A stretch of 64,000 nt of DNA. Source: JAEUOS01 sp965279115. GTDB taxonomy: Bacteria > Pseudomonadota > Gammaproteobacteria > Burkholderiales > JAEUOS01. Both the position numbers and the translations under genes were made by a program. Shown in pieces: positions 1 to 8,420 of the stretch. Positions within the stretch are counted from its first letter, which is position 1; the number at the start of each line of letters is the position of its first letter. The stretch is taken from NCBI GenBank assembly GCA_965279115.1, contig OZ257137.1, positions 2,108,001 to 2,172,000 of the forward strand, given 5' to 3'. A model generated the notes under the pieces. That model ran no database searches, was not told the origin of the DNA, and saw nothing but the letters and a program-made list of their open reading frames with translations.

Positions 1-222
1 GTGGCGGTTGCAAGGCGAGATGTCCGAGCCCGACTGCGCCAGGCCGATGATCGGCCGGCCCGACTGCAGTTCGGCAAACGACAGGCCGTAGTTCATGGTG
101 CGCTCCAGATACAGCGCGGTCATGTCGGCGTTGTCCGGATTGTCGAACCAGGCGGTGGAGCGCAACCTGGTTTGCTTGCCCTTCTTGCGGGCGACGGTCT
201 GCGCGACTTTTTTGGCTGCCAT
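1..222 (-). CDS. IlvD/Edd family dehydratase (partial, N-terminus)
   Basis: Only the first 74 codons are present; the gene runs off the left edge. After a Lys/Arg-rich start come MTALYLE (residues 34-40), MNYGL, and SGRPIIGLAQSGSDISPCNRH (from residue 55), the N-terminal signature of the dihydroxy-acid/sugar-acid dehydratases. Cys71 would be a ligand of the iron-sulfur cluster. These enzymes remove water from 2,3-dihydroxy acids, either in branched-chain amino acid synthesis (IlvD) or in sugar-acid breakdown; the fragment cannot tell which. The ATG is preceded by AAGGAGGAA. It lies 41 bases downstream of the arylsulfatase on the same strand, so the two may be co-transcribed. Confidence 0.85.
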   Translation of the reverse strand, partial: MAAKKVAQTVARKKGKQTRLRSTAWFDNPDNADMTALYLERTMNYGLSFAELQSGRPIIGLAQSGSDISPCNRH

Positions 223-263
223 GGACGGTGTTCCTCCTTGAAAGAGGCGCTACTTTAGCAGCC

Positions 264-2540
264 TCACTCGCGCCCGAGCGCCACCTGTGCCGGACCTTCC
301 CAAGATGTTGCTTGCGGCGCCGAGAGCGTCACCTCCACCCGTTTCAGAAAGCCCGTGAACTCGAACGGCGCCGCATAGTGCGACACCGGGCTGCCGCGGT
401 CGCGGCCGATGTCCAGTCCGGACCACGAGATGAAGTTGTTGAAGCCGATCTTCGATGTCAGGCTGCCCGCCGGCTCGCCGTTGATGAAAAGCGTGCCGGT
501 GCGCTGCTGCGGGATCGGCCCGGCGCCCGCGGCAGCGGCGGCGGGCGGTGGCGGCCCGAGGGGGCCCTGTGCCATGCGAAAGCCCAGCGTCAGATGACCG
601 GTCGGCAACGGCCGGTCGGAGCGCAGCAGCACATGCGCGCCGCCGATGTTCATGTCGTGCACCAGGTGGCCGCCCCGGATGTAGAGGCTGTAGCCCGAGG
701 TGGCGTCGCCATGGGCGATCAGCACCCCCTCGGCGCCGGGCGCGTCGATGCGCACGTGGGCCTCGATCAGGTAGTCGCGCGAGCGCACGTCCGGTGCCAC
801 ATCGGTGGGCAGGTGGCCCATGCCGCGATGGAACACGAAGCGCTTGCGCGGGCCATGATAGCGGCGCGCGTTGTCGGCGAAGCGCGGGCCGAAGCGGTCG
901 TCCAGCGGCAGCACCTGGTTGGCTTCGGCTTCCTTCCACCATAGCTCGATCATCGCCTTCAGGCGCTCCGGCTCGCTCAAGGCAAGATCGTCGTTCTCGG
1001 AGAAGTCGGTGTCGAGGCGGTAGAGCTCCCAGCGGTCCTCATCGAAAGGCTTGCCGGGCGGATGGAATGCCACCGCCTTCCAGCCAGCGTGCCACAGGCC
1101 GCGATGGCCGAACATCTCGAAATACTGCGGCTTGTCGCGCGCGGGCGCGTTCGCATCCCTGAAAGTCGCGGCGAAGCTCACGCCGTTGAACGGCCGCTGC
1201 GCCACGCCGTTGATGGCCTCGGGTGCCTCGATACACATCACCTCGAGAAGCGTGGGCACGAGGTCGCAGGCATGACGAAAGCCGTGGCGCATCTCGCCGC
1301 GTGCCGTGATGCCGCGCGGCCATGCCACCACCAGCGGGTCGCGAATGCCGCCCCCGTGGGTGTTCTGCTTGTAGCGCTTGAGCGGCGTGTTCGACGCCAT
1401 GGCCCAGCCAAGCGGGAAATTGGAATGGGTGTCGGGGCCACCGATGGCGTCGATCCGGGCCAGCTTTTCCTCAAGCGGCTCAGGCTTGAAGTTGTACGGA
1501 CCCATCGCGTTGATCATGCCCAGTGGGCCGCCTTCCTGCGAGGCGCCGTTGTCGGACAACACCAGCACGAGCGTGTTGTCGGCCTGGCCGCTCTCCTCGA
1601 GGAACTGCATCAGCCGGCCAATATGCCGGTCGGTGTGGTCAAGCATGCCGGCGAATGCCGATTGCAGGCGCGTGAACAGGCGCTGCTCGGCCTCTGCACA
1701 GGCGGACCACTCCCTGACACCGTCGTTGCGCGGCGGCAGGCGCGTGTCTTGCGGTACCAGACCCATGGCCTTTTGCCGTTCCAGTCGCTGCTCGCGCTCC
1801 GCGTCCCAGCCATGCGCGAACACCGCGTCGTAGGACTTGATCAGGTCCATGGGCGCCTGGTGCGGTGCGTGGCAGGCGCCGAATGCAACCCAGGTCAGCC
1901 ACGGCGTCTCCGGCGCGTCGGCGCTGTGCTCGGCCACGGTGCGGATGGCCTGATCGACCAGGTCGGCGGTGAGGTGATATCCGGTCTCGAAGCCGCCGGG
2001 CGGGTCCACCGGCGTGTTGTCGCGCACCAGTTCCGGTGCGTACTGGTCGGTCTCGGCGTCCATGAAGCCGTAGAAGCGGTCGAAACCGCGCCCGAGCGGC
2101 CAGCCGTCGTACGGGCCCGCCGGGCCGCTTTGCGTGAGCGGCGTGACATGCCACTTGCCGAACATGTAGTTGCGGTAGCCGTGCGGACGCAGCATTTCAG
2201 CAAGCGTGCCGGCCTCGCGCGAGATCTTGCCGCGATAGCCGGGGTGACCGCTGTCGAAATTGGCCAGGCAGCCCACGCCCACAGCATGATGGTTGCGCCC
2301 GGTCAATAGTGCCGCACGGGTGGTGGAGCACATCGCGGTGGTGTGAAAGCCGGTGTAGCGCAAGCCGCGCGCGGCCAGCGCGTCGATGTTGGGCGTGCGG
2401 ATAGTCGAGCCGTAGCAGCCGAAGTCGGAAAAGCCGACGTCGTCGAACAGCAACACGAGGATGTTGGGGCTGCCTGCGGGCGGGCGGGCTTCGGCGGGCC
2501 AGTGCGGCACGGCATCGCGCCAGGTTTGCGGAGCGGTCAT
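264..2540 (-). CDS. Arylsulfatase (alkaline-phosphatase superfamily)
   Basis: A 758-residue sulfatase, the length typical of the large bacterial arylsulfatases. The N-terminal catalytic domain has the metal-binding segment VLLFDDVGFSDFG (about residues 29-41), the catalytic segment C71-S-T-T-R75-AALLTGRNHH, the GKWH motif and a downstream DNGAS. The C-terminal 190 residues look like the beta-rich accessory domain. Cys71 is the residue a formylglycine-generating enzyme would oxidise; the usual CxPxR has Thr at the Pro position. No signal peptide is seen, so a cytoplasmic place is likely. ATG at 2540 is chosen because AGGGAA precedes it and family homology begins there, although the frame is open further upstream. 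It would release sulfate from sulfate esters; the substrate is unknown. Confidence 0.88.
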   Translation of the reverse strand: MTAPQTWRDAVPHWPAEARPPAGSPNILVLLFDDVGFSDFGCYGSTIRTPNIDALAARGLRYTGFHTTAMCSTTRAALLTGRNHHAVGVGCLANFDSGHPGYRGKISREAGTLAEMLRPHGYRNYMFGKWHVTPLTQSGPAGPYDGWPLGRGFDRFYGFMDAETDQYAPELVRDNTPVDPPGGFETGYHLTADLVDQAIRTVAEHSADAPETPWLTWVAFGACHAPHQAPMDLIKSYDAVFAHGWDAEREQRLERQKAMGLVPQDTRLPPRNDGVREWSACAEAEQRLFTRLQSAFAGMLDHTDRHIGRLMQFLEESGQADNTLVLVLSDNGASQEGGPLGMINAMGPYNFKPEPLEEKLARIDAIGGPDTHSNFPLGWAMASNTPLKRYKQNTHGGGIRDPLVVAWPRGITARGEMRHGFRHACDLVPTLLEVMCIEAPEAINGVAQRPFNGVSFAATFRDANAPARDKPQYFEMFGHRGLWHAGWKAVAFHPPGKPFDEDRWELYRLDTDFSENDDLALSEPERLKAMIELWWKEAEANQVLPLDDRFGPRFADNARRYHGPRKRFVFHRGMGHLPTDVAPDVRSRDYLIEAHVRIDAPGAEGVLIAHGDATSGYSLYIRGGHLVHDMNIGGAHVLLRSDRPLPTGHLTLGFRMAQGPLGPPPPAAAAAGAGPIPQQRTGTLFINGEPAGSLTSKIGFNNFISWSGLDIGRDRGSPVSHYAAPFEFTGFLKRVEVTLSAPQATSWEGPAQVALGRE

Positions 2541-2743
2541 GTGATTCCCTGTTTCGGCGTCCCTGCGCCCTGAAGCCCGGACTTTGTCACAATCGCGGAT
2601 TCCATACCAAATACGCGATGGTGCGGCGCGCAATCCGGCGCGCCCGCAACCTGGCGAATCCTCGAAAAAATCATGCGTGCATACGCAACAATCGGGTCCG
2701 GGTTCGGCCCGAACCTGTCCCGCAGGCCGGGTTCGCGCCGGCC

Positions 2744-3988
2744 ATGAGCGCGACCCTGCGTCACGGCACCCTCGCGCCCTTTCAGGTCAGGAGCTTCCGC
2801 TTCCAGTGGCCGGCCGACCTCGCGGTGTCATGGGCCTTCGAGATGGAGGCCCTGATCCTCGGCTGGTATGTGCTGGTCGCCACCGGGTCGGTGAAAATGC
2901 TGGTGCTCTATGGCGCGGTGCAGTGGGCCGGTTCGCTGTTTTCGCCGATGTTCGGTGTGGCCGGCGACCGCTTCGGTCACCGGCGCATGCTGTGCGTGAC
3001 GCGCGCCACCTACGCCGTGCTGGCGGCCGCCCTCACCACGCTTGCGATGACCGGCCTCCTGGTGCCCTGGCATGTTTTCGTGATCGCGGCGCTGGTCGGC
3101 CTGATCCGGCCTTCCGACATGGTGATGCGCCAGGCCTTGATCGCACAGATCATGCCGGGCACGCAACTGCTGGGCGCACTGGCGATCTCCCGCACCACGG
3201 CGGACTCCGCGCGTATCGCCGGGTCCCTGGCCGGCGCCGGCAGCGTGGCCCTGTTCGGCATGGGGCCGGCCTATTTGGTGGTGACCATCTTCTACGCCGT
3301 GAGCTTCCTGCTTTCGCTCAAGATCGCAGCGCCGCTCGCGCGTACCAGCAGCGCGCCGGCCACGCCGCTACGCGACCTGCGCGAGGGCTTCGCTTACGTG
3401 TGGTCCAAGCCGGCCCTGATGGGCGCGGTGTCGCTGGCCTTCCTGGTCAACCTGCTGGCTTTTCCGTTTTTCCTCGGCCTGCTTCCCTATATCGCCAAGG
3501 ACGTGTATGGCGTGGGGCAAGCCGGCTTCGGCTACCTTGCCGCCGCCTTTTCCACCGGCGGGCTGATCGGATCGATCCTGATTTCCACCCGGCGGCGACC
3601 GCTGCAGGCGGGCCGCACCATGCTCAGCGCGGCTTTCGCCTGGTTCGGCATCGTGCTGGCGATTGCGCACACCACCCATTTCAGCCACGGCCTGGCACTC
3701 ATGGCCATGGCGGGCCTGCTGCACAACTTCTGCCTGATGCCGCTGGCGGCGGTCATGCTGCGCGGCGCCGACGAGAACATGCGCGGCCGCGTCATGGGCA
3801 TGCGCATGCTGGCGGTATGGGGCCTGCCGATGGGCCTGCTTTTCGCCGGCCCGGCGATCGAGGCGATCGGCTTTGTCGCCACCACCACCCTCTATGGCGT
3901 GCTCGGCATCGCGCTGGTGGCCGCCATCGCGCTCGGCTGGCGCCAGGCGCTTTGGTCGCCATCCGCGCCCGCCAACGCGCGCGGCTGA
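2744..3988 (+). CDS. MFS transporter (enterobactin-exporter-like, MFS_3)
   Basis: A 414-residue membrane protein with about 10-12 hydrophobic segments. GDRFGHRR (residues 74-81) matches the conserved loop 2-3 motif of the major facilitator superfamily, and the general sequence resembles the EntS/MFS_3 group of exporters. It would move small molecules out across the inner membrane by proton antiport. The ATG at 2744 is chosen because the first membrane segment starts soon after it. It diverges from the arylsulfatase with about 200 bases between them. The substrate cannot be read from the sequence. Confidence 0.8.
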   Translation: MSATLRHGTLAPFQVRSFRFQWPADLAVSWAFEMEALILGWYVLVATGSVKMLVLYGAVQWAGSLFSPMFGVAGDRFGHRRMLCVTRATYAVLAAALTTLAMTGLLVPWHVFVIAALVGLIRPSDMVMRQALIAQIMPGTQLLGALAISRTTADSARIAGSLAGAGSVALFGMGPAYLVVTIFYAVSFLLSLKIAAPLARTSSAPATPLRDLREGFAYVWSKPALMGAVSLAFLVNLLAFPFFLGLLPYIAKDVYGVGQAGFGYLAAAFSTGGLIGSILISTRRRPLQAGRTMLSAAFAWFGIVLAIAHTTHFSHGLALMAMAGLLHNFCLMPLAAVMLRGADENMRGRVMGMRMLAVWGLPMGLLFAGPAIEAIGFVATTTLYGVLGIALVAAIALGWRQALWSPSAPANARG

Positions 3989-4002
3989 GGTCTGCCGTCC
4001 AC

Positions 4003-4980
4003 CTATTGCTGGGCGAGCAGTTCACGCACCAGTGCATGCAGCGCCGCGGATTCATGTACCGGGTCGAACAGGGGCTCGCGCACCCGGCATTGCCCGGCAA
4101 GCCGACCCAGCAGGCCGCCGTCGGCCGCACCCAGGCCGTCGCGGCATTGCACCAGCAACGCCGCCAGTTGCGCCGCGTTGCCCCAGCGGAAATAGCCCTG
4201 ATAGTCCGCCCCCAGCATGCCGACGTTGCCATCGATGCGCGAAGCCAGCACCGGCGTGCCGGAACGAACCGCTTCCAGCACGACATGGGCGCCGCCCTCC
4301 ATGCGGCTGGCGTGCACCAGCACATGGGCACGCTGGATGCGCTTGAGCGTGCGGTCATGCGACTGCGCACCCAGCCAGCGATAGCGCGGACAGTCCGCCG
4401 CTGTGGCGCGCGCCTCGTCAGCGAGCACTTCGTCAAGTGGCGCGCCGACATGATCGAGGATGATGTCTTCGCGCTCGGCCAGGATGCGCGCCGCCTTGAA
4501 CCAGGTTTCCGGCGATTTCTCCGAGCGCAGGTGGCCCACCATCACGGCCCGCAAATGGCGGCCGGTCTTGGCCAGGGCGCGCCGCTTGCCGGTGGACTGG
4601 AAGATCACCCTGGCCTTGTGACGCAACGACTCCGGGAGCATGCGAGTCCCGAGTTCCTGCAATACCACCAGCCGGTCCGCAAGCCGCAGCGAGGCCTTCG
4701 CGGCCACGTCACTGGCGATGTCGCGGTACAGGTCCGTGCCGGTCAACACCACCGCCAGGGGCGCCTTCACCAGCTGTTGCGACCAGGCGGCGATCGAGTC
4801 GGCCGAGCGGCGCGCGTGCAGCGCGATGAGCAGGTCGGCCGGCTCGCCCGACCAGCGCGCCAGGACTTGCGTACGATAGGTGCCCGACAGCATGCGCGCC
4901 CAGCGGCGCGCGGTCTGCCAGTTGCCGTTGTTGGCCGAAGCCAGCGCCGGCGTCACGATTGCGATCGATGGTTTTGCCAC
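4003..4980 (-). CDS. senB: Selenosugar synthase SenB (glycosyltransferase)
   Basis: A 325-residue GT-B glycosyltransferase of the family once known only as a putative TIGR04348 glycosyltransferase and now called SenB. SenB uses selenophosphate and a UDP-sugar to make a 1-seleno-sugar, the selenium donor for selenoneine. Seen here: IAIVTPA at the N-terminus, NNGNW (residues 17-21), VGHLRSEKSP (148-157), SRMEGG (225-230) followed by a Glu for the nucleotide sugar, and DGNVG...DYQGYF, all typical of the family. The start is uncertain: GTG at 4980 fits the family N-terminus best, TTG at 4986 is possible, and ATG at 5013 would overlap the divergent senA. The senA neighbour is the strongest support for the assignment. 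Confidence 0.85.
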   Translation of the reverse strand: MAKPSIAIVTPALASANNGNWQTARRWARMLSGTYRTQVLARWSGEPADLLIALHARRSADSIAAWSQQLVKAPLAVVLTGTDLYRDIASDVAAKASLRLADRLVVLQELGTRMLPESLRHKARVIFQSTGKRRALAKTGRHLRAVMVGHLRSEKSPETWFKAARILAEREDIILDHVGAPLDEVLADEARATAADCPRYRWLGAQSHDRTLKRIQRAHVLVHASRMEGGAHVVLEAVRSGTPVLASRIDGNVGMLGADYQGYFRWGNAAQLAALLVQCRDGLGAADGGLLGRLAGQCRVREPLFDPVHESAALHALVRELLAQQ

Positions 4981-4999
4981 CCGCAAGTTATAGCCTGAA

Positions 5000-6199
5000 A
5001 TGAACCCCGACATCCTTGCAGCCACCCGGGCCCGCTGCGGCTCCGCCGCCGACATCGCCGACGCGCTCGCACTATGCCGTTCCCAGACCCTGCGCCTGGC
5101 CGACGCCTACGCGGACGCACTCCCCGCGCTTAGCGTGCCGCAACGGGCCGAACTCAACCCGCCGCTATGGGAACTGGGTCACATCGGCTGGTTCCAGGAA
5201 TGGTGGGTCGCGCGCAACCCGCTTCGTGAAGGCGGCAGCGGCGCCGACCCGCTGGCACCGCGCCTGCCGTCAGGGATACCGGACGCCGACAGCCTGTACG
5301 ACTCCAGCGCGGTCGCGCACGCCACGCGCTGGGCCTTGCCATTGCCGGATGCCCGGGCCACCCGCGACTTTCTGGCAGCGGGCCTCGCGGCCACGCTTGA
5401 GCACCTGAGCGGCGCGGCGGCCGACGATGACGGCCTGTACTTCTACCGCCTCAGCCTGTTCCATGAAGACATGCACAACGAGGCGGCGATCTACATGGCC
5501 AACAATCTCGGCTTCGCGGTGCCCGATACGCGCCCGGCGCTTGCCTGCGCCGGCGGCTCCCTCGCACTGGCGGGCGGCACGCATCGCCTCGGCTGGCATG
5601 GCGATGGTTTCGCCTTCGACAACGAGCTGGCCGGCCGCGCGGTGGGCATCAAACCCTTCGAAATGGACGCCGCCCCGGTCAGCAACGCGCGCATTGCCGA
5701 TTTCGTCGAGGCCGGCGGATACCGGCGGCCGGAATTCTGGTCTGCGGCGGGTCGGCAATGGCTGGTACAAACCGGCGCTGTCGCCCCGCGCTTCTGGCGC
5801 CGCGCGGGTGATCGATGGGAGGCGTGCCGGTTCGGGGCCTGGGTTGATCTTGACCCATCCGGGCCGGCATGCAATCTCAGCTGCCATGAGGCCGAAGCCT
5901 GGTGCGCGTGGGCCGGCCGCCGCCTGCCTACCGAGGAAGAATGGGAATACTGCGCGACCACGCAAGCGGCCATGCAATGGGGCGATGTGTGGGAATGGAC
6001 GGCCAGCGCGTTCGAACCGTACCCCGGGTTCATGCCCCATCCGTATCGCGACTATTCGGCGCCCTGGTTCGGCAGCCGGCGCGTGTTGCGCGGGGCGTCA
6101 ACCGCCACCCATCCGCGCATGCGCCATCCGCGCTACCGCAATTTTTTCCCCCCGGAACGCAATGACATATTCGCCGGGTTTCGCAGCTGCGCGCCTTGA
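5000..6199 (+). CDS. senA: Selenoneine synthase SenA (EgtB-like)
   Basis: A 399-residue relative of the ergothioneine sulfoxide synthase EgtB. An N-terminal DinB-like domain supplies the three iron ligands: His61 in LGHIGWF and His155/His159 in FHEDMH. A C-terminal formylglycine-enzyme-like (FGE-sulfatase) fold follows from about residue 190, with GRRLPTEEEWE, VWEWTAS and LRGAS motifs. The segment LYDSSAVAHATRW is typical of the SenA branch rather than of classical EgtB. SenA oxidatively couples hercynine with the SenB selenosugar on the way to selenoneine. It diverges from senB with only 19 bases between the proposed starts, and it converges on egtD with 12 bases between stops. An EgtB function (ergothioneine) is the alternative, but the SenB neighbour argues against it. 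Confidence 0.87.
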   Translation: MNPDILAATRARCGSAADIADALALCRSQTLRLADAYADALPALSVPQRAELNPPLWELGHIGWFQEWWVARNPLREGGSGADPLAPRLPSGIPDADSLYDSSAVAHATRWALPLPDARATRDFLAAGLAATLEHLSGAAADDDGLYFYRLSLFHEDMHNEAAIYMANNLGFAVPDTRPALACAGGSLALAGGTHRLGWHGDGFAFDNELAGRAVGIKPFEMDAAPVSNARIADFVEAGGYRRPEFWSAAGRQWLVQTGAVAPRFWRRAGDRWEACRFGAWVDLDPSGPACNLSCHEAEAWCAWAGRRLPTEEEWEYCATTQAAMQWGDVWEWTASAFEPYPGFMPHPYRDYSAPWFGSRRVLRGASTATHPRMRHPRYRNFFPPERNDIFAGFRSCAP

Positions 6200-6211
6200 G
6201 CCACTGCCGGC

Positions 6212-7174
6212 TCAGGCCCGGGCCACGAACACGGCGAACCAGTCCCGTTCATCCGTCCAGTGCCGCACCGCACGGAACCCCGCAGCTTCCAGCATGGCGG
6301 CAAAGTCGGCGATGCGCCATTTGTATGAATTCTCGGTGTGGATGGTTTCGCCGCCGCGAAAGCGCCGTTCTCCACCGGGCCAGGCCACGGTGAGGTCGCG
6401 CCCGGCGACCAGATGCATCTCGATGCGCGACTGCGTCCCGTTGAAAAATGCGCGATGCGACCAATCGGCCAGGCGGAAGTCGGTGCCGGCCAGGCGGTTG
6501 AAATGCAGCAGCATGTTACGGTTGAAGGCGGCCGTCACCTGCAACGGGTCATCATAGGCAGGCTCAAGCACGGCAGGGTCCTTGACCAGGTCCACGCCGA
6601 TCACCAGGGCGCCGCCTGCGCATTCGGCATGCGCCTGGCGCAGGAAGGCAAGCGCATCTGCCGGAGTGAAATTGCCGATCGATGACCCCGGGTAGAACAG
6701 CGTGCGCGGCCCGGGTCCGGCCTCGGCGGGAAGCGCCAGCATGGCCGAAAAGTCCATGCCTATGCCGACCATCGCAAGCGACGGAAACTGCCGCTGCAGT
6801 CCGGCAAGGGCGTGTCCGAGAAAATCCGCCGAAATGTCCACGGCGACATAGCGCGAAGGCCGGAAAACGTCGAAGAGCCGCGCCGCCTTGGCGCAGTTTC
6901 CGGCCCCGAGATCGACCAGCGACGCACCGGCCGGCAGATGGGCGGCCATTTCGCGCGCGCCGCGGACAAAGATGCCGGCTTCCACACGGGTGGGGTAGTA
7001 CTCCGGCAGTTCCGTGATGGCCTCGAACAACTTCGACCCCAGGGCGTCGTAGAGGTACTTGGGGGAGGTCGCGGCGACCGGCCCGCTCAGGCCGGCGATG
7101 AGCTCGCGGCGCACCTGATCGGTGTCCTCCCGATAGAACTGCACGAGGAGGGGTGTTGCGGCGGTGCTTGTCAT
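6212..7174 (-). CDS. egtD: L-histidine N-alpha-methyltransferase EgtD
   Basis: A 320-residue SAM-dependent methyltransferase (Methyltransf_33) that trimethylates histidine to hercynine, the acceptor for SenA or EgtB. Seen: YDALGSKLFEAI near residue 42, the SAM-binding LVDLGAGNCAKA (86-97), GSSIGNF with Asn168, Tyr207 in AYDDP, and E281-N-S283, which correspond to the histidine-binding residues of mycobacterial EgtD. The length is as expected for the family. Finding it beside senA/senB completes the hercynine branch of the pathway. The ATG at 7174 begins 66 bases from the divergent SMR gene. Confidence 0.93.
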   Translation of the reverse strand: MTSTAATPLLVQFYREDTDQVRRELIAGLSGPVAATSPKYLYDALGSKLFEAITELPEYYPTRVEAGIFVRGAREMAAHLPAGASLVDLGAGNCAKAARLFDVFRPSRYVAVDISADFLGHALAGLQRQFPSLAMVGIGMDFSAMLALPAEAGPGPRTLFYPGSSIGNFTPADALAFLRQAHAECAGGALVIGVDLVKDPAVLEPAYDDPLQVTAAFNRNMLLHFNRLAGTDFRLADWSHRAFFNGTQSRIEMHLVAGRDLTVAWPGGERRFRGGETIHTENSYKWRIADFAAMLEAAGFRAVRHWTDERDWFAVFVARA

Positions 7175-7240
7175 CGTGCGAATGTATCATCCGGACGCTC
7201 GCGGATCACGTATGCACGACACCACCTCCGAAAGATCCCC

Positions 7241-7588
7241 ATGCTTCCCGTCTTGTCGACCAATCACGCCTGGCTGGTGCTGGGCCTGGCCATCCTGTTC
7301 GAAGTCTGCGGCACCACCAGCATGCGACTGTCGGAGGGCTTCACGCGCCTCACGCCTTCGATCATGATTTTCGTCTTCTACGCGGTGTCCTTCGTGCTCA
7401 ACACCATGATCATCCGCACGCTGGGCCTGTCGGTGGTGTACGCGGTGTGGTCGGGCGTGGGCACGGTGCTCACCGCGCTGATCGGCTACCTGTATTTCAA
7501 GGAACCGGCCAGCGCGATGAAGATCGGCAGCACGGTGCTGATCGTGGTGGGCGTGATCGGCCTGCACAGTGCGTCGCGCAGCGGCTGA
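7241..7588 (+). CDS. SMR-family multidrug/compound transporter (EmrE-like)
   Basis: A 115-residue protein with four membrane helices. ILFEVCGTTSMRLSEGFTRL contains the membrane-embedded Glu (residue 21) that couples proton and drug exchange in EmrE, and AVWSGVGTV is the conserved third-helix motif. It would export small cationic compounds as a dimer. It is divergent from egtD with 66 bases between them. Selenoneine and ergothioneine carry a trimethylammonium group, so a link to export of such betaines is conceivable, but this rests only on position; a general drug transporter is equally possible. Confidence 0.85.
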   Translation: MLPVLSTNHAWLVLGLAILFEVCGTTSMRLSEGFTRLTPSIMIFVFYAVSFVLNTMIIRTLGLSVVYAVWSGVGTVLTALIGYLYFKEPASAMKIGSTVLIVVGVIGLHSASRSG

Positions 7589-7735
7589 TGAGTACGTCCG
7601 CGATGGCGGGCGTGGCTATCGGCGAACCCATCCATGCGGCCCGGCCGCAACGCGGCGGCACGAACGCTGTACACGCCTGACGGGGAAGTATGGGTTAATC
7701 TCCGTTCAGGATTGCAATCTTCCGATGGAGGCGTG

Positions 7736-8401
7736 ATGATTTTCCGGATACTCAAGCTCTTCGCTCTCACCTGCGCATGCGCATGGCTCGCCGGTTGCGG
7801 CACGCCCTATGCGACGGTGAAGAACAGCGCCGGCGACCCGGTCATGCTGCTTGGTCACGACCCGGTCGCCTATTTCACGCAGGGCAAGCCGGCGCGCGGC
7901 AAGCCCGACCTCAAGGTGAGCCTGCCGGAGCGCACCTACTACTTCGCCACGCCGGAACATCGCGCGCTGTTCATGGCCAGCCCCGAGAAATACGAGCCGC
8001 AGTACGGCGGCTTCTGTGCCAGCGGCGCGGCCTTCGCGATCAAGCTTGGCAGCGACCCCACCTCGTGGGAGATCTACCAGGGCCGCCTGTTTATCTTCGG
8101 CGACATTCTTGGCCAGACCGCCTGGCAGCTCGATCGGCAGTGGAATGTGGCGCACGGGGACCGGCTATGGCCGCAGATGAAGGACGCGGGATGGCGCGGA
8201 CAATCGCTCGGCAGCTACATTTCCAAAGTGCCCCATTACAAGACCGGAGCGCAGATTCGCAGCGAATGGGAGGCGAAGAATCCCGGCAAGAAATGGCCTG
8301 CCTACGACGTAGGCAGCATGTTCTCGAATCTCTTCACCAAGCCGCCGGGATGGCGCGCGGCGGAGGGCCACAGCCAGCCGGCACTGGGATACCCGGAATA
8401 G
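7736..8401 (+). CDS. YHS-domain lipoprotein (copy 1)
   Basis: A 221-residue protein with a lipoprotein signal ending in AWLAGC (Cys21), so it should be anchored to a membrane on the periplasmic side. The YHS-like core has LGHDPVAYFTQGKP, then YYFATPEHRALFMASPEKYEPQYGGFCASG, the usual arrangement of this small metal- or ligand-binding fold. The ATG follows GGAGGCGTG. The C-terminus has KVPHYKTG, shared with the facing gene at 8421-9014 (RVPHYKSG), so the two are paralogues. The role is not known. Confidence 0.8.
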   Translation: MIFRILKLFALTCACAWLAGCGTPYATVKNSAGDPVMLLGHDPVAYFTQGKPARGKPDLKVSLPERTYYFATPEHRALFMASPEKYEPQYGGFCASGAAFAIKLGSDPTSWEIYQGRLFIFGDILGQTAWQLDRQWNVAHGDRLWPQMKDAGWRGQSLGSYISKVPHYKTGAQIRSEWEAKNPGKKWPAYDVGSMFSNLFTKPPGWRAAEGHSQPALGYPE

Positions 8402-8420
8402 GGTCGTCGGAACGCCCGTT

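Noticed and set aside
2584..4998. A long open frame over the MFS and senB region on the plus strand
   Set aside because: It overlaps two genes with clear family motifs in other frames, has Arg/Pro/Ala-rich low-complexity composition and matches no family. It is a by-product of high GC.
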